From positions 1-40,260 of the forward strand of contig JASJDE010000010.1 in assembly GCA_030065195.1 (NCBI GenBank): a DNA stretch of 40,260 nt, given 5' to 3'. Both the position numbers and the translations under genes were made by a program. The DNA comes from Erythrobacter sp. (GTDB lineage Bacteria > Pseudomonadota > Alphaproteobacteria > Sphingomonadales > Sphingomonadaceae). The notes below the pieces were generated by a model. That model searched no databases. It saw only the letters and a program-made list of their open reading frames with translations, and had not been told where the DNA came from. Shown here in pieces: positions 14,658-22,624 of this stretch (within the stretch, counting starts at the first letter, position 1; each line of letters opens with the position of its first letter).

Positions 14658-15419
14658 GTGAGAAAGATTGAGATTGCCGGTGCGACCCTAGTCGCCGTCA
14701 TGATTTCAGCCTGCGCCGCGCCCCGCCAGGGTCCGCCTCCGCGCGTCATTGAACGTGCGCTGTCCAACGCGCCCGGAAAGGCGCAGCCCAGCACAATCGT
14801 TGCCACCGAGGTTGCCTATGCGCGCGAGGCCAAGGCGCAGGGGCAATACACGGCAGCCGGGCAATTCGCCGCTTCGGGTGCGCTCCTCCATGGTCGCAAC
14901 GGACCGGTCGCCTATGCGGCCCTGGCGTCGCAATTGCCCAATCCCGAAACTCCCGTCGAATGGGGTCCGAGAACGGTCGTGATGAGCTGCGACGGCGCAC
15001 TCGCGCTGAGCGTCGGACGGTTCCGCGATCAAGAAGGCTTCGTCGGCAACTACGTGACGACCTGGGTGCGACAACCCGACAACAGCTACAAATGGAGCTA
15101 CGACGTGGCCGGGCGAGACGATCCCCAGCCGCCGCCGCGCCGCGAATTCGAGGATGGCGATATCGTCGTCACGGCGATCGATTCGATCCTTGGTTTGGTC
15201 GCTACCTGTCCTCGTGGCGGGGAAGCCGTGCCTCCTCCACCCGCAATTCCAATCGGCGAGGATGGCAGAAGCGACGCACAGCTTTCGCGCGATGGAACCT
15301 TGCGCTGGCGTTGGGAGCACCGAACCGACGGCACAAAATTTGTCGCCGCGGAGTACTTTTACGAAGGCGAGTGGGTGACGGCCGTAGAAGAAAGCCTTGC
15401 ATCGCCAGCTGAACAATGA
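14658..15419 (+). CDS. Predicted lipoprotein of unknown function
   Basis: This 253-residue protein begins at a GTG codon after GAGGGGA. It has a lipobox (VMISAC) after a short hydrophobic signal, so it should be lipid-anchored. The mature part has AREAKAQGQYTAAGQFAASGAL, which looks like part of a helical repeat, then VEWGPRTVVMSCDGALALSVGRF and TTWVRQPDNSYKWSYDVAG, probably a beta domain, with a Pro-rich linker near residue 200. No family name is recognised. A hairpin overlaps its stop codon. Confidence 0.78.
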   Translation: MRKIEIAGATLVAVMISACAAPRQGPPPRVIERALSNAPGKAQPSTIVATEVAYAREAKAQGQYTAAGQFAASGALLHGRNGPVAYAALASQLPNPETPVEWGPRTVVMSCDGALALSVGRFRDQEGFVGNYVTTWVRQPDNSYKWSYDVAGRDDPQPPPRREFEDGDIVVTAIDSILGLVATCPRGGEAVPPPPAIPIGEDGRSDAQLSRDGTLRWRWEHRTDGTKFVAAEYFYEGEWVTAVEESLASPAEQ

Positions 15420-15448
15420 TGAGGGGCGGCGTAAGCCGCACCCTCATC
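15418..15448 (+). repeat. Hairpin overlapping the lipoprotein stop codon
   Basis: GATGAGGGGCGGC pairs with GCCGCACCCTCATC around a GTAA loop, with one unpaired base. No T-run follows, so termination would be weak. It may instead protect the 3' end or reduce read-through into marC. Confidence 0.5.
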
Positions 15449-15476
15449 CTCAGCCTGCAAGGAAAGCCTTGACCGC

Positions 15477-16109
15477 ATGGTCTTGCCCGAACTCTTCATT
15501 TCCGCCTTCATCACGCTGTTCGTCGTCATCGATCCGCCGGGCTGCGCGCCGATCTATGCCGGCCTGACAAAAGAGGCGAGCCCCGCTCAGGCGCGGATCA
15601 TGGCCCTGCGGGCAACAGCGATTGCGGCGGTCATTCTGCTGATCTTTGCCTTTTTTGGAGAGGATCTGCTGGGTGCGTTGCATATCGAGCTCGACAGCTT
15701 TCGGATTGCGGGCGGATTGATGCTGTTTTGGATCGCGTTCGAGATGGTCTTCGAGAAGCGCACCAAGCGTCGGACCGAACGAGCCGACAAGGTCAATGCC
15801 GATCCCGAAGTGGAGGATGTATCGGTCTTCCCGATGGCTATGCCGATGTTGGCGGGTCCCGGTGCGATTGCCGCGGTCATGCTGCTGATGAATGAGGCCG
15901 ATGGGCTCGAACAGACGATCGAGGTGTTTGCAGCTCTTGGGTTGGTGCTTGCCCTGACGGCTGCTGCGCTGGTCGCCGCCGGGCCGCTGATCCGGTTGCT
16001 CGGCGACAAGGTCGAAGCCGTAATCACGCGGCTGCTGGGGGTGCTGCTGGCGGCGCTTGCGGCGCAATATGTGATCGACGGGCTGAAGGGCGCTTTCGGG
16101 ATCGCCTAG
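15477..16109 (+). CDS. marC: MarC-family integral membrane protein (NAAT/UPF0056)
   Basis: This 210-residue inner-membrane protein has six hydrophobic helices. The family hallmarks are FVVIDPPGCAPIYAGLT near the start, GGLMLFWIAFEM in the centre, and the second-repeat motif FPMAMPMLAGPGAIAAVMLL. Other MarC proteins have been linked to antibiotic resistance, but this was not confirmed in E. coli, and the substrate is unknown. The loop around residues 96-116 is charged (KRTKRRTERADKVNADPEVED). Its stop codon overlaps that of the convergent MAPEG gene. Confidence 0.9.
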   Translation: MVLPELFISAFITLFVVIDPPGCAPIYAGLTKEASPAQARIMALRATAIAAVILLIFAFFGEDLLGALHIELDSFRIAGGLMLFWIAFEMVFEKRTKRRTERADKVNADPEVEDVSVFPMAMPMLAGPGAIAAVMLLMNEADGLEQTIEVFAALGLVLALTAAALVAAGPLIRLLGDKVEAVITRLLGVLLAALAAQYVIDGLKGAFGIA

Positions 16110-16528
16110 ACCAGCGTGCTGGCAATCCCCCAGGCGGATCCAAAAGCGACGCCTGCAGTGCCGAAGGCGCCAAGCGCACGCATCCCGGCGAAAGCCTTGC
16201 GCCCTCCGGTCAGATCCTCGCCGTGGGAGCCGGCGAGCGATGAGAAGCCCAGCGCGTGCAACGATCGGGCGACGGCGAAGATAACGCACAGGACGAGAAC
16301 GAAAGTCGACTGGCCCACAAGCATTTCAAACAGAGCGATCACGACCAGGAACAATCCGGAATTCTCGGCGAGGTTTCCGTGGCGCCGCACCTTGCGTTCC
16401 AGTTCGCGATCCTCGCCGATTCCGATGAACTGTCCCTTGGTGCGGTGCCATCCGACCGTCAGCATCAGGCCGGCCTGCAAGAGGATCAGGAACGCACCGA
16501 GTGCAGCGGCGTAGACTGGCAGGTTCAT
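16106..16528 (-). CDS. MAPEG-family membrane protein
   Basis: This 140-residue protein has four hydrophobic segments. It carries the MAPEG pattern, with R.K...GIG-D-RELERKVRRHGNLAENSGLFLVVIALFEM in helix 2, RSLHALGF in the third and a fourth helix at the end. MAPEG proteins act in glutathione or eicosanoid chemistry in eukaryotes, and bacterial members often have glutathione transferase activity. ATG 16528 overlaps the TGA of the TetR gene upstream (ATGA), so the regulator and MAPEG protein form a two-gene operon. Confidence 0.85.
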   Translation of the reverse strand: MNLPVYAAALGAFLILLQAGLMLTVGWHRTKGQFIGIGEDRELERKVRRHGNLAENSGLFLVVIALFEMLVGQSTFVLVLCVIFAVARSLHALGFSSLAGSHGEDLTGGRKAFAGMRALGAFGTAGVAFGSAWGIASTLV

Positions 16529-17172
16529 GGGCGTGAGTCTTCCTTTTCCAGTATGGGAGTGTCGGGGAAGCCGATAAGCGCGAGCGCCGCCTTCCCGGCG
16601 TCGAGCATGCGCGAAGGGTCGGCGGAAAGACGGGACGACGCGAAGGCGCCGTGCTGCAATTGCATCAGTGTGCGGCCCAATGTTTCAGCATCGCCGCTCG
16701 CACCGCGAGATGCCAGCGCGTCGCGAGCGATGGTTGCGAGATACGCTTCGACTTGGGTGAAAACCCGATCGGCCTCTTCGCGTATCTCAGGCATATCCTG
16801 CCCGAGTTCGAGCGCCAGGCCGACCATCGGGCAACCGAACACGTCGCCGGTGTCCGCATGGATCGCGGCATGGGCCTGATAGGCAAGGCGATAGATCTCG
16901 GCGAGACGGTCTTGCGGAGCGGAATATTTGTCGAAAGTTGCTGCAAAGAACACTTCGAGCGTGATCGCGCCGTTGAACTTGACCACGGCCAGAGCGAGGT
17001 CGCGTTTATCGGCGAAGTAGCGATAGACGGTGGCCTTGTTGACCTCGGCCGCATCGGCGACCTGATCGACCGAAACCCCGTGAAAATTGCGACGCCAGAA
17101 CAGCTGCGCGGCCGTCGCAACAATATGCGCGCGGGTGCGTTCGCCCTTGGTCGGCAGTGCCTCGATGTCCAT
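16525..17172 (-). CDS. TetR/AcrR-family transcriptional regulator
   Basis: This 215-residue repressor has a classical N-terminal HTH: GERTRAHIVATAAQLFWRRNFHGVSVDQVADAAEVNKATVYRYFADKRDL (about residues 9-60). A ligand domain follows with a VFGCPMVGLALELG segment and a cysteine that could sense an electrophile. The start at 17172 is chosen because the HTH then lies at the usual distance; the longer frame would run through the inverted repeat just upstream. It probably represses itself and the coupled MAPEG gene. Confidence 0.9.
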   Translation of the reverse strand: MDIEALPTKGERTRAHIVATAAQLFWRRNFHGVSVDQVADAAEVNKATVYRYFADKRDLALAVVKFNGAITLEVFFAATFDKYSAPQDRLAEIYRLAYQAHAAIHADTGDVFGCPMVGLALELGQDMPEIREEADRVFTQVEAYLATIARDALASRGASGDAETLGRTLMQLQHGAFASSRLSADPSRMLDAGKAALALIGFPDTPILEKEDSRP

Positions 17173-17175
17173 AAG

Positions 17176-17189
17176 TAACTGTTTAGTTA
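17176..17189. promoter_or_regulatory. Inverted repeat TAACT-GTTT-AGTTA, probable TetR operator
   Basis: The perfect 5-base arms lie 4 bases before the TetR start codon in an AT-rich stretch. The position, symmetry and size fit autorepression by the TetR protein. The divergent serine-hydrolase gene at 17296 could share the control. Confidence 0.6.
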
Positions 17190-17295
17190 TTTTTGGATGT
17201 CCGACAAAGCGCTGCGATGCGACGAAATGTCGCAAGTGTTCGGGTTCGGTTCATGGGCTTCGGCGCAAGCGCCCGGCAATCAGGAGGTTGGTATC

Positions 17296-18357
17296 ATGGG
17301 TCGTTTCCGCATCGCCGGTGCGTTCTTCGCAATGGTGTGCTCGACGCTCGCTGCGCCGTCCATGGGTCAACCGCTTCCCGATCTCACAATCGAGCAACTC
17401 GAAGCTCGGATCCGCGCGGGCGAGTTTGGCAAGATTCGAGCGGTCGCCGCGTCGCAGTACGGCGAGACCGTCTATCGCGAACGGTTCGGCAAGGGCGATT
17501 TGGGTGATCGGGTCGATATCAAGTCTGCGGGCAAATCGATCACGGCGCTGGCGGTGGGGGCGGCGATCGCCGATGGATCGCTCGACGGAACCGATGTCCG
17601 AGTCTGGCCCTTCCTCGATGGGCCATTGCGGGGTTCGCCGTTTGACCGGATCACCGTGCACGATCTGCTTTCTATGTCTTCCGCTCTCGATTGCAACGAT
17701 TGGGACCGCCGCTCTCCCGGACAGGAAGAGAAAATGTACCGCAAACGCATTTGGCGCGAATTCGTGCTCGGCCTGCCGGCACGCGCATACGAGCGCAATC
17801 GGGAAGGCGTCGGTCCGTTCTCTTACTGCACGGCGGGCGTGTTTCTGCTCGGCCAAGTGGTCGAAAAGGCGACCGGTGAGCGGTTCGATCGCTTCGTCCA
17901 GCGCCGCTTGTTCGATCCCCTCGGGATCGACGGAGCCGATTGGCGCAGGTCGCGCAGTGGAGAAATCCAGTCCGGTGGACAACTTACCATTTCGGACGAG
18001 GCCCTGCTCAAGCTGGGCCGCATGGTCATGCTGGGAGGGGTATGGAACGGAGAGCGAGTCCTGCCGGAGGACTGGCTGACGAGCATGCTTACGCCGCGCC
18101 ATTCGCTAAGCGAGCATGTCCATTACGGCTATCTCTGGTGGGCGACCCCGATCCGTTCGCAGCGCGGATTCGAAGGCGCCTTCATGATGAAAGGGAATGG
18201 TGGGAATATCGTCGCGATCGTGCCCAATCTCGACGCGGTACTTGTCGTTCAGAGCGAAAACTACAACAAGAGCTATGCCGAGAGGAATTCCTTTATCATC
18301 CTGACGACATTGCTCCGAGGCCTGCCGGTTCGAGCATCGGACCCTATTGAAGAGTGA
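17296..18357 (+). CDS. Exported serine hydrolase of the beta-lactamase (class C-like) family
   Basis: This 353-residue protein has a Sec signal (MGRFRIAGAFFAMVCSTLAAPSMG). Its fold is that of penicillin-binding-protein-like serine hydrolases (PF00144 type): SAGKS (SxxK, Ser about residue 77), FSYCTAGVFLLGQVVEKATGE (normally a Y-x-N motif with Tyr as base, here Tyr-Cys-Thr), LFDPLGI, and HYGYLWWATPI. The late GNGG takes the place of the third motif. With an altered second motif it is more likely an esterase or amidase than a beta-lactamase. ATG 17296 follows AGGAGG with good spacing. It overlaps the Lon-N-domain gene by 14 bases at the convergent stops. Confidence 0.85.
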   Translation: MGRFRIAGAFFAMVCSTLAAPSMGQPLPDLTIEQLEARIRAGEFGKIRAVAASQYGETVYRERFGKGDLGDRVDIKSAGKSITALAVGAAIADGSLDGTDVRVWPFLDGPLRGSPFDRITVHDLLSMSSALDCNDWDRRSPGQEEKMYRKRIWREFVLGLPARAYERNREGVGPFSYCTAGVFLLGQVVEKATGERFDRFVQRRLFDPLGIDGADWRRSRSGEIQSGGQLTISDEALLKLGRMVMLGGVWNGERVLPEDWLTSMLTPRHSLSEHVHYGYLWWATPIRSQRGFEGAFMMKGNGGNIVAIVPNLDAVLVVQSENYNKSYAERNSFIILTTLLRGLPVRASDPIEE

Positions 18358-18955
18358 TGATTTCTTCGTCGCCGTCGCGGCGTCCGTAGAACTGCATCAA
18401 TTGCACCAGCAGCTCACATCGCGCCGACAGGTTTTCGGCCTCAAGCAACGCCTGCTTCGATGCGGAATCGAACGGTGCAATCTGCGAAACGCCGTTGATA
18501 AGCGATTGATCGTCGAGTCGTTCGACCGATTCCCAGTCCACCCGGTAGCCCTGTCGGTCGGCGAACTTTCGAGCCTCGTCTTCGAACCCGCCCCGCTGTG
18601 CGTGGCTTAGCGTTTCGTTCTCGTCGTCCTCGACCAATTCGGCCTCGACTTGTCGGAACGCGGTAGGAACATCCAATTCGCGCAACAGGCTGAAGCGGCT
18701 CTCGCCTTCGAGTATCAGGTTGTAACGCCCATCGTCCATCGCTTCGATTTCACCGATCCGTCCGATGCAGCCGATGCGATAGAGCGGTGCACCTTCCTCA
18801 GATCGCTGCGGTTGGATCATGGCGATCCGCCGGTCGCGGACAAGCGCGTCCCCGACCAGAGCCCGATAGCGCGGTTCGAAGATATGCAGCGGCAATTGCA
18901 AGCCCGGGAACAGGACGGCGCCCGGAAGAGGAAAGATCGAAAGACGGGTCGGCAT
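18344..18955 (-). CDS. Lon N-terminal (substrate-binding) domain protein
   Basis: This 203-residue protein consists only of the Lon N-terminal (LON substrate-binding, PUA-like) domain: RLSIFPLPGAVLFPGLQLPLHIFEPRYRALV, IGCIGRIGEIEAMDDGRYNLILEGESRF and a C-terminal helical part. There is no ATPase or protease part. It would bind unfolded peptides or a partner. It starts 8 bases after the CnoX stop on the same strand, so it is almost certainly co-transcribed with it, and a protein-quality-control role is likely by context. Confidence 0.88.
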   Translation of the reverse strand: MPTRLSIFPLPGAVLFPGLQLPLHIFEPRYRALVGDALVRDRRIAMIQPQRSEEGAPLYRIGCIGRIGEIEAMDDGRYNLILEGESRFSLLRELDVPTAFRQVEAELVEDDENETLSHAQRGGFEDEARKFADRQGYRVDWESVERLDDQSLINGVSQIAPFDSASKQALLEAENLSARCELLVQLMQFYGRRDGDEEIITLQ

Positions 18956-18963
18956 CGGGTCGC

Positions 18964-19902
18964 TTAACCGAACAGGATTTTCGACAGGCGTCGGCGGGTG
19001 GCGACCACCCACTGGTCTTCCAGACCGACGGCTTCGAAAATCTGGAGCAGCTTGGTGCGAGCAGCGCCATCATTCCATTCGCGATCCGCTTCGACCATCG
19101 CAAGCAACGTTTCGGCAGCCGCATCGCGTTGGTTTGCGGCAAAGGCAGCCTCGGCATAGGCAAGCTGGGCGTCCATGTCGCCCGGCGCACCCTCGGCGGC
19201 GGACTTGAGCCCAGCCAGTTCACCGTCGTCTACCTGGGTTCCAGCCAGTTCGAGTGCACTTTTCGCCGCGGAGATCGCAGGATCGCTCGCAAGTTTCGGA
19301 TCCGCTTCGACCGCGGCGAGCACCTGCTTGGCTTCGTCCACTTGTTCGAGCGCGATCATGGCCCGGATCAGGCCTGCATGTGCGGCGGCATTGTCGGAAG
19401 CGAACTCGGTAACTTGGGCAAAGATGCCCGCTGCCCGTTGGGCGTCGCCTTCGCCCAGAGCCTGTTCGCCCATCGCCACGAATTGTGCGATTTCTTCGGC
19501 AGATGGCCCTTGTGGACCGGCGGCACCGTCCGCCCCGGCCTGAACCGGGAGCTTTTCGAGGATCTGATCGAGCACCTGCTTCAGCTGGGATTCGGTCCGC
19601 GCGCTCGACAAGTCGGCGACGGGTTGCCCCTGGAACATTGCATAGACCGTAGGGATCGATTTGACCTGGAACTGGCTGGCAATGAACTGTTCTTCATCGA
19701 CATTGATCTTGGCGAGGATCACGCCCTTGTCGGCATAATCGGCTGCAACCTTCTCCAGCGTCGGCGTAAGGGCCTTGCACGGGCCGCACCATTCGGCCCA
19801 AAAATCGAGGATGACGAGCTTGCTCTGGGAAGGTTCGACCACCTCTGTGCGAAATCTGTCGACTGCCTTTTGCTCTTCGATGTTGAGACCCATGCTGGCC
19901 AA
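18964..19902 (-). CDS. cnoX: Thioredoxin-domain/TPR chaperone (CnoX/YbbN-like)
   Basis: This 312-residue protein has an N-terminal thioredoxin domain with the active-site CGPC at Cys39-Cys42 (WAEWCGPC) and SIPTVYAMFQ (cis-Pro). TPR-like helices from about residue 130 follow, ending in a C-terminal DDQWV-like Leu/Arg segment. It resembles CnoX (YbbN), a redox-regulated holdase that hands clients to GroEL/DnaK; E. coli YbbN has SxxC while other bacterial members keep CxxC, as here. The start is TTG 19902: GGAG ends 7 bases before it, while ATG 19893 is 16 bases away. It is co-directional with and coupled to the Lon-N gene. Confidence 0.9.
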   Translation of the reverse strand: MASMGLNIEEQKAVDRFRTEVVEPSQSKLVILDFWAEWCGPCKALTPTLEKVAADYADKGVILAKINVDEEQFIASQFQVKSIPTVYAMFQGQPVADLSSARTESQLKQVLDQILEKLPVQAGADGAAGPQGPSAEEIAQFVAMGEQALGEGDAQRAAGIFAQVTEFASDNAAAHAGLIRAMIALEQVDEAKQVLAAVEADPKLASDPAISAAKSALELAGTQVDDGELAGLKSAAEGAPGDMDAQLAYAEAAFAANQRDAAAETLLAMVEADREWNDGAARTKLLQIFEAVGLEDQWVVATRRRLSKILFG

Positions 19903-20122
19903 GGGGTTGCTCCTGTAATTCTGTGAGTATGCGCTGCGATCACAGTCCTATGTGGTGCCTGTCGCCGGATTGTGAAGCACACTTTGTGGCTGGCGCGTCG
20001 CGCGCCAATCATCAAGCGCTAATTGAGTCAATTTTGGGCTTGCAGCCTCCGCAACCCGCTGCTAATCGCGCCGCCTCCCCGGCAGAGACGCGCCTATGCG
20101 CCGTCCTGCGAGGCGTCAGTGA

Positions 20123-20197
20123 GCGGGCGTAGCTCAGGGGTAGAGCACAACCTTGCCAAGGTTGGGGTCGGGCGTTCGAATCGCCTCGCCCGCTCCA
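20123..20197 (+). tRNA. tRNA-Gly (anticodon GCC), CCA encoded
   Basis: The acceptor stem GCGGGCG pairs with CGCCCGC. The D arm GCTC-AGGGGTAGAGC, the anticodon stem CAACC-TTGCCAA-GGTTG with anticodon GCC, a short variable region, and the T arm with TTCGAAT are all present. The discriminator T is followed by encoded CCA. The length of 75 bases is normal. No duplicated 3' end typical of integrase att sites is seen within the window. Confidence 0.97.
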
Positions 20198-20346
20198 TTC
20201 TTCTCCATTCTCGGATCCTGTTCGACATCGCAAATCGCGAATGTGGCTTTCTTGCCGCACTGCGTTGCCGATTGTCCGTCAGCATTTGCATTTCGTCGAA
20301 GTGAGCGCGTTTGGGGTTGCGCTCCTGCACACGAGTGCTAGCCGCG

Positions 20347-20366
20347 TGATACGTTATTACATCATC
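20347..20366. promoter_or_regulatory. Zur-box-like sequence upstream of the TonB receptor
   Basis: TGATACGTTATTACATCATC lies 17 bases before the receptor start codon. GATACGTTATTACATCAT closely follows the alphaproteobacterial Zur box as I recall it (GATATGTTATTACATTAC type; about 15 of 18 positions). It would block the promoter when zinc is sufficient. The assignment rests on pattern memory plus the metal-like loop of the receptor. Confidence 0.62.
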
Positions 20367-20383
20367 ATTGACGGGAAAACTCG

Positions 20384-22552
20384 ATGAAGACACTTACTTC
20401 CAGGATCGCGCTCGCCGGCGCGCTTTCGCTCGCATTTGTGGCGAGCCCGGCCCTGGCGGATGACGACAGCGATACCACTTCCGACAGCGCGCAAGATGAG
20501 GGCGATCCTCACTATCGCGGCAACATCATCGTTGCCGCCGACGGATTGGAGGAACTCGACTTTATTGCTGGACAGGATGTCATCGATCTTGACGACATTC
20601 AGCGCGATCTCAACGGCCAGCTTGGTGATCTCCTGATCAAGGTACCTGGCGTTTCCGCAACCAGCTTCACTCCGGGCGCTTCGCGTCCGATCCTGCGTGG
20701 TCTCGACGGGGAGCGCGTGCGTGTCCTGATCGACGGTCTGGGATCGGCTGATGTGGGCAACACCTCTGTTGACCACGCGACCACGGTCGATCCGCTGATT
20801 GTCGAGCGGATCGAAGTGCTGCGCGGACCTGGTGCACTGCTTTTCGGCAGCCAGGCGATCGGTGGTGTAGTCAATGTGATCGATCGCCGGATCCCGGTGG
20901 CGGTGCCTGAGGGCGGGATCAGGGTCGAAGGTCTTACCGCTTTTGATACCGTTTCCGATCTTCGCAGCGGTGGCGCTACTTTGGATGCTGCACTCGGCGA
21001 GAGTGTTGTCTTCACAGTCGGCGGTTCGTTCCGCGAAACCGATGATCTCGAAATTCCCGGCTTCCAACTCTCGGACGATTTGCGTGCTGACCTGCTTGGC
21101 GATGCCGACGAAGAAGAGGAAGAAGGCGAATTCGAAGAGGCTGAAGAGCTGCGCGAAGCCGCCAATCAGGAAGGCTTCATCCCGAACAGCTTCACCGAAA
21201 GCTGGACCGCACACGGCGGTGTAAGCTTCTTCTTCGGCGATTCCAGCGTCGGTGCTTCGGTCGCCTATTATGACACCGATTACGGCCTGGTTGGTAACCC
21301 CGAAGGTGGGCACCATCACGGCGAGGAAGAAGGTGAAGGCGGCGAAACCGAAGAGGAAGAGGAGGAAGAAGAAGAAATCGTCACCATCGGTCTCGAGCAG
21401 CTTCGGGTTGATTTCCGTGGCGACTTCGCTCTGGGCGACGGCTTCTTCTCGCGGCTCAAGCTTCGCGCCGGTTACTCGGACTACACGCACACCGAGTTCG
21501 AAGGCCCCGAAGTCGGCACCGTCTATGACAGCGAGACGTTCGAGGCGCGTGCTGAGCTGGTGCAGAGCGGCGGCGGGATCATTGGCGCCCAATTCACCAC
21601 GCGCGATCTTCAGGCAATCGGCGAAGAGGCGTTTGTCGCGCCGAATGAGACGACCCAGTTTGCGCTCTTTACCGTGCAGGAATTTGACCTCAGCGAGAAT
21701 CTCGAGCTTGAAGCAGCGGGCCGATATGAAAAGGTCGATGTCGAAGCTCCAACGCTTGGCGTGGAGCGTGACTTCGACCTGTTCTCTGGAGCTCTCTCGC
21801 TGGTTCTCGCACCCAGCGATGATGTCCGAGCGGGTGTCACCGTTTCGCGGTCCGAGCGCGCACCCGCTGGCGAAGAGCTGTTCGCCAACGGTCCGCACAT
21901 TGCGACCCAGCAATTCGAGATCGGGGACGTCACTCTCGACACCGAAAGCGCTTGGGGCATCGAGACGTTCGTGCGCGGCGAAGCCGGGCCGGTGCAGTTT
22001 GGCGCGTCGGTCTATTACCAATCGTTCCAGGATTTCATCTTCCTGAGCGCCACCGGCGAAGAAGAAGATGAGTTGCCGGTCTTCGAGATCCTTCAACGCG
22101 ATGCAAGCTTCTTCGGCTTTGAAGCCGACATCGTATTCCCGCTGATCGACAATGACGGCTTCTCGCTCACGAGCGACCTGCGTGCCTCCTACGTTTCCGC
22201 CGATCTCAGCGGGAATGGCGGCATGGGCATGGAAAACAACGTCCCGCGTATCCCGCCGGTGAGCCTGCTGGGTGCACTCGAAGGCGAGTACAACGCGTTC
22301 ACCCTGCGCGGTGAAGTCCAGTGGTTCGGCGAACAGGACGACGTTGCCGAGTTCGAGACCCCGACCGACGATTTTGCCTTCGTGAACGCCTATCTCTCGT
22401 GGCGTCCTCTGGCAAACAATCGGAACGTCGTTGTCCAGATTGCCGGCGAAAACCTGTTCGATGTGACCGGCCGACGCCACTCCAGCTTCACCAAGGACTT
22501 CGTCCCGCTACCGGGCCGCAATGTTCGCGCGAGCGTGCGCTTCGGCTTCTAA
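20384..22552 (+). CDS. TonB-dependent outer-membrane receptor, ZnuD-like (zinc uptake predicted)
   Basis: This 722-residue protein has a Sec signal (MKTLTSRIALAGALSLAFVA), a plug domain (about residues 60-170: GQLGDLLIKVPGVSATSF, RPILRGLDGERVRVLIDGLG, VDHATTVDPLIVERIEVLRGPGALLFGSQAIGGVVNVID) and a beta barrel ending in the outer-membrane signature VRFGF. Two surface-loop regions are remarkable: an acidic stretch (about 241-262) and a His/Glu-rich one (about 308-333: GGHHHG followed by runs of Glu). Similar clusters in Neisseria ZnuD capture zinc. The Zur-like box upstream and a terminator downstream make it a single-gene unit. Zinc is the likely substrate, by motif and by context; a zincophore complex is also possible. 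Confidence 0.88.
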   Translation: MKTLTSRIALAGALSLAFVASPALADDDSDTTSDSAQDEGDPHYRGNIIVAADGLEELDFIAGQDVIDLDDIQRDLNGQLGDLLIKVPGVSATSFTPGASRPILRGLDGERVRVLIDGLGSADVGNTSVDHATTVDPLIVERIEVLRGPGALLFGSQAIGGVVNVIDRRIPVAVPEGGIRVEGLTAFDTVSDLRSGGATLDAALGESVVFTVGGSFRETDDLEIPGFQLSDDLRADLLGDADEEEEEGEFEEAEELREAANQEGFIPNSFTESWTAHGGVSFFFGDSSVGASVAYYDTDYGLVGNPEGGHHHGEEEGEGGETEEEEEEEEEIVTIGLEQLRVDFRGDFALGDGFFSRLKLRAGYSDYTHTEFEGPEVGTVYDSETFEARAELVQSGGGIIGAQFTTRDLQAIGEEAFVAPNETTQFALFTVQEFDLSENLELEAAGRYEKVDVEAPTLGVERDFDLFSGALSLVLAPSDDVRAGVTVSRSERAPAGEELFANGPHIATQQFEIGDVTLDTESAWGIETFVRGEAGPVQFGASVYYQSFQDFIFLSATGEEEDELPVFEILQRDASFFGFEADIVFPLIDNDGFSLTSDLRASYVSADLSGNGGMGMENNVPRIPPVSLLGALEGEYNAFTLRGEVQWFGEQDDVAEFETPTDDFAFVNAYLSWRPLANNRNVVVQIAGENLFDVTGRRHSSFTKDFVPLPGRNVRASVRFGF

Positions 22553-22576
22553 ATCACCCTCCCAGTGACCCCCTGA

Positions 22577-22611
22577 CGGGCGATCGGTTCATTCCGATCG
22601 CCCGCTTTTTT
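22577..22611 (+). terminator. Rho-independent terminator of the TonB receptor gene
   Basis: CGGGCGATCGG and CCGATCGCCCG form a perfect 11-base-pair stem with a 6-base loop (TTCATT), followed by a T-run (C then TTTTTT). It lies 24 bases after the receptor stop and also faces the convergent reductase gene. Confidence 0.93.
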
Positions 22612-22624
22612 GTGCCTCGGGTGC

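Noticed and set aside
20123-20197. Possible integration site of a mobile element at tRNA-Gly.
   Set aside because: No integrase gene and no repeated tRNA 3' end were seen in the window.
20357-22480. 707-codon minus-strand frame antisense to the TonB receptor.
   Set aside because: The plus strand has a full receptor with signal, plug and terminal Phe; the antisense translation has no domain.
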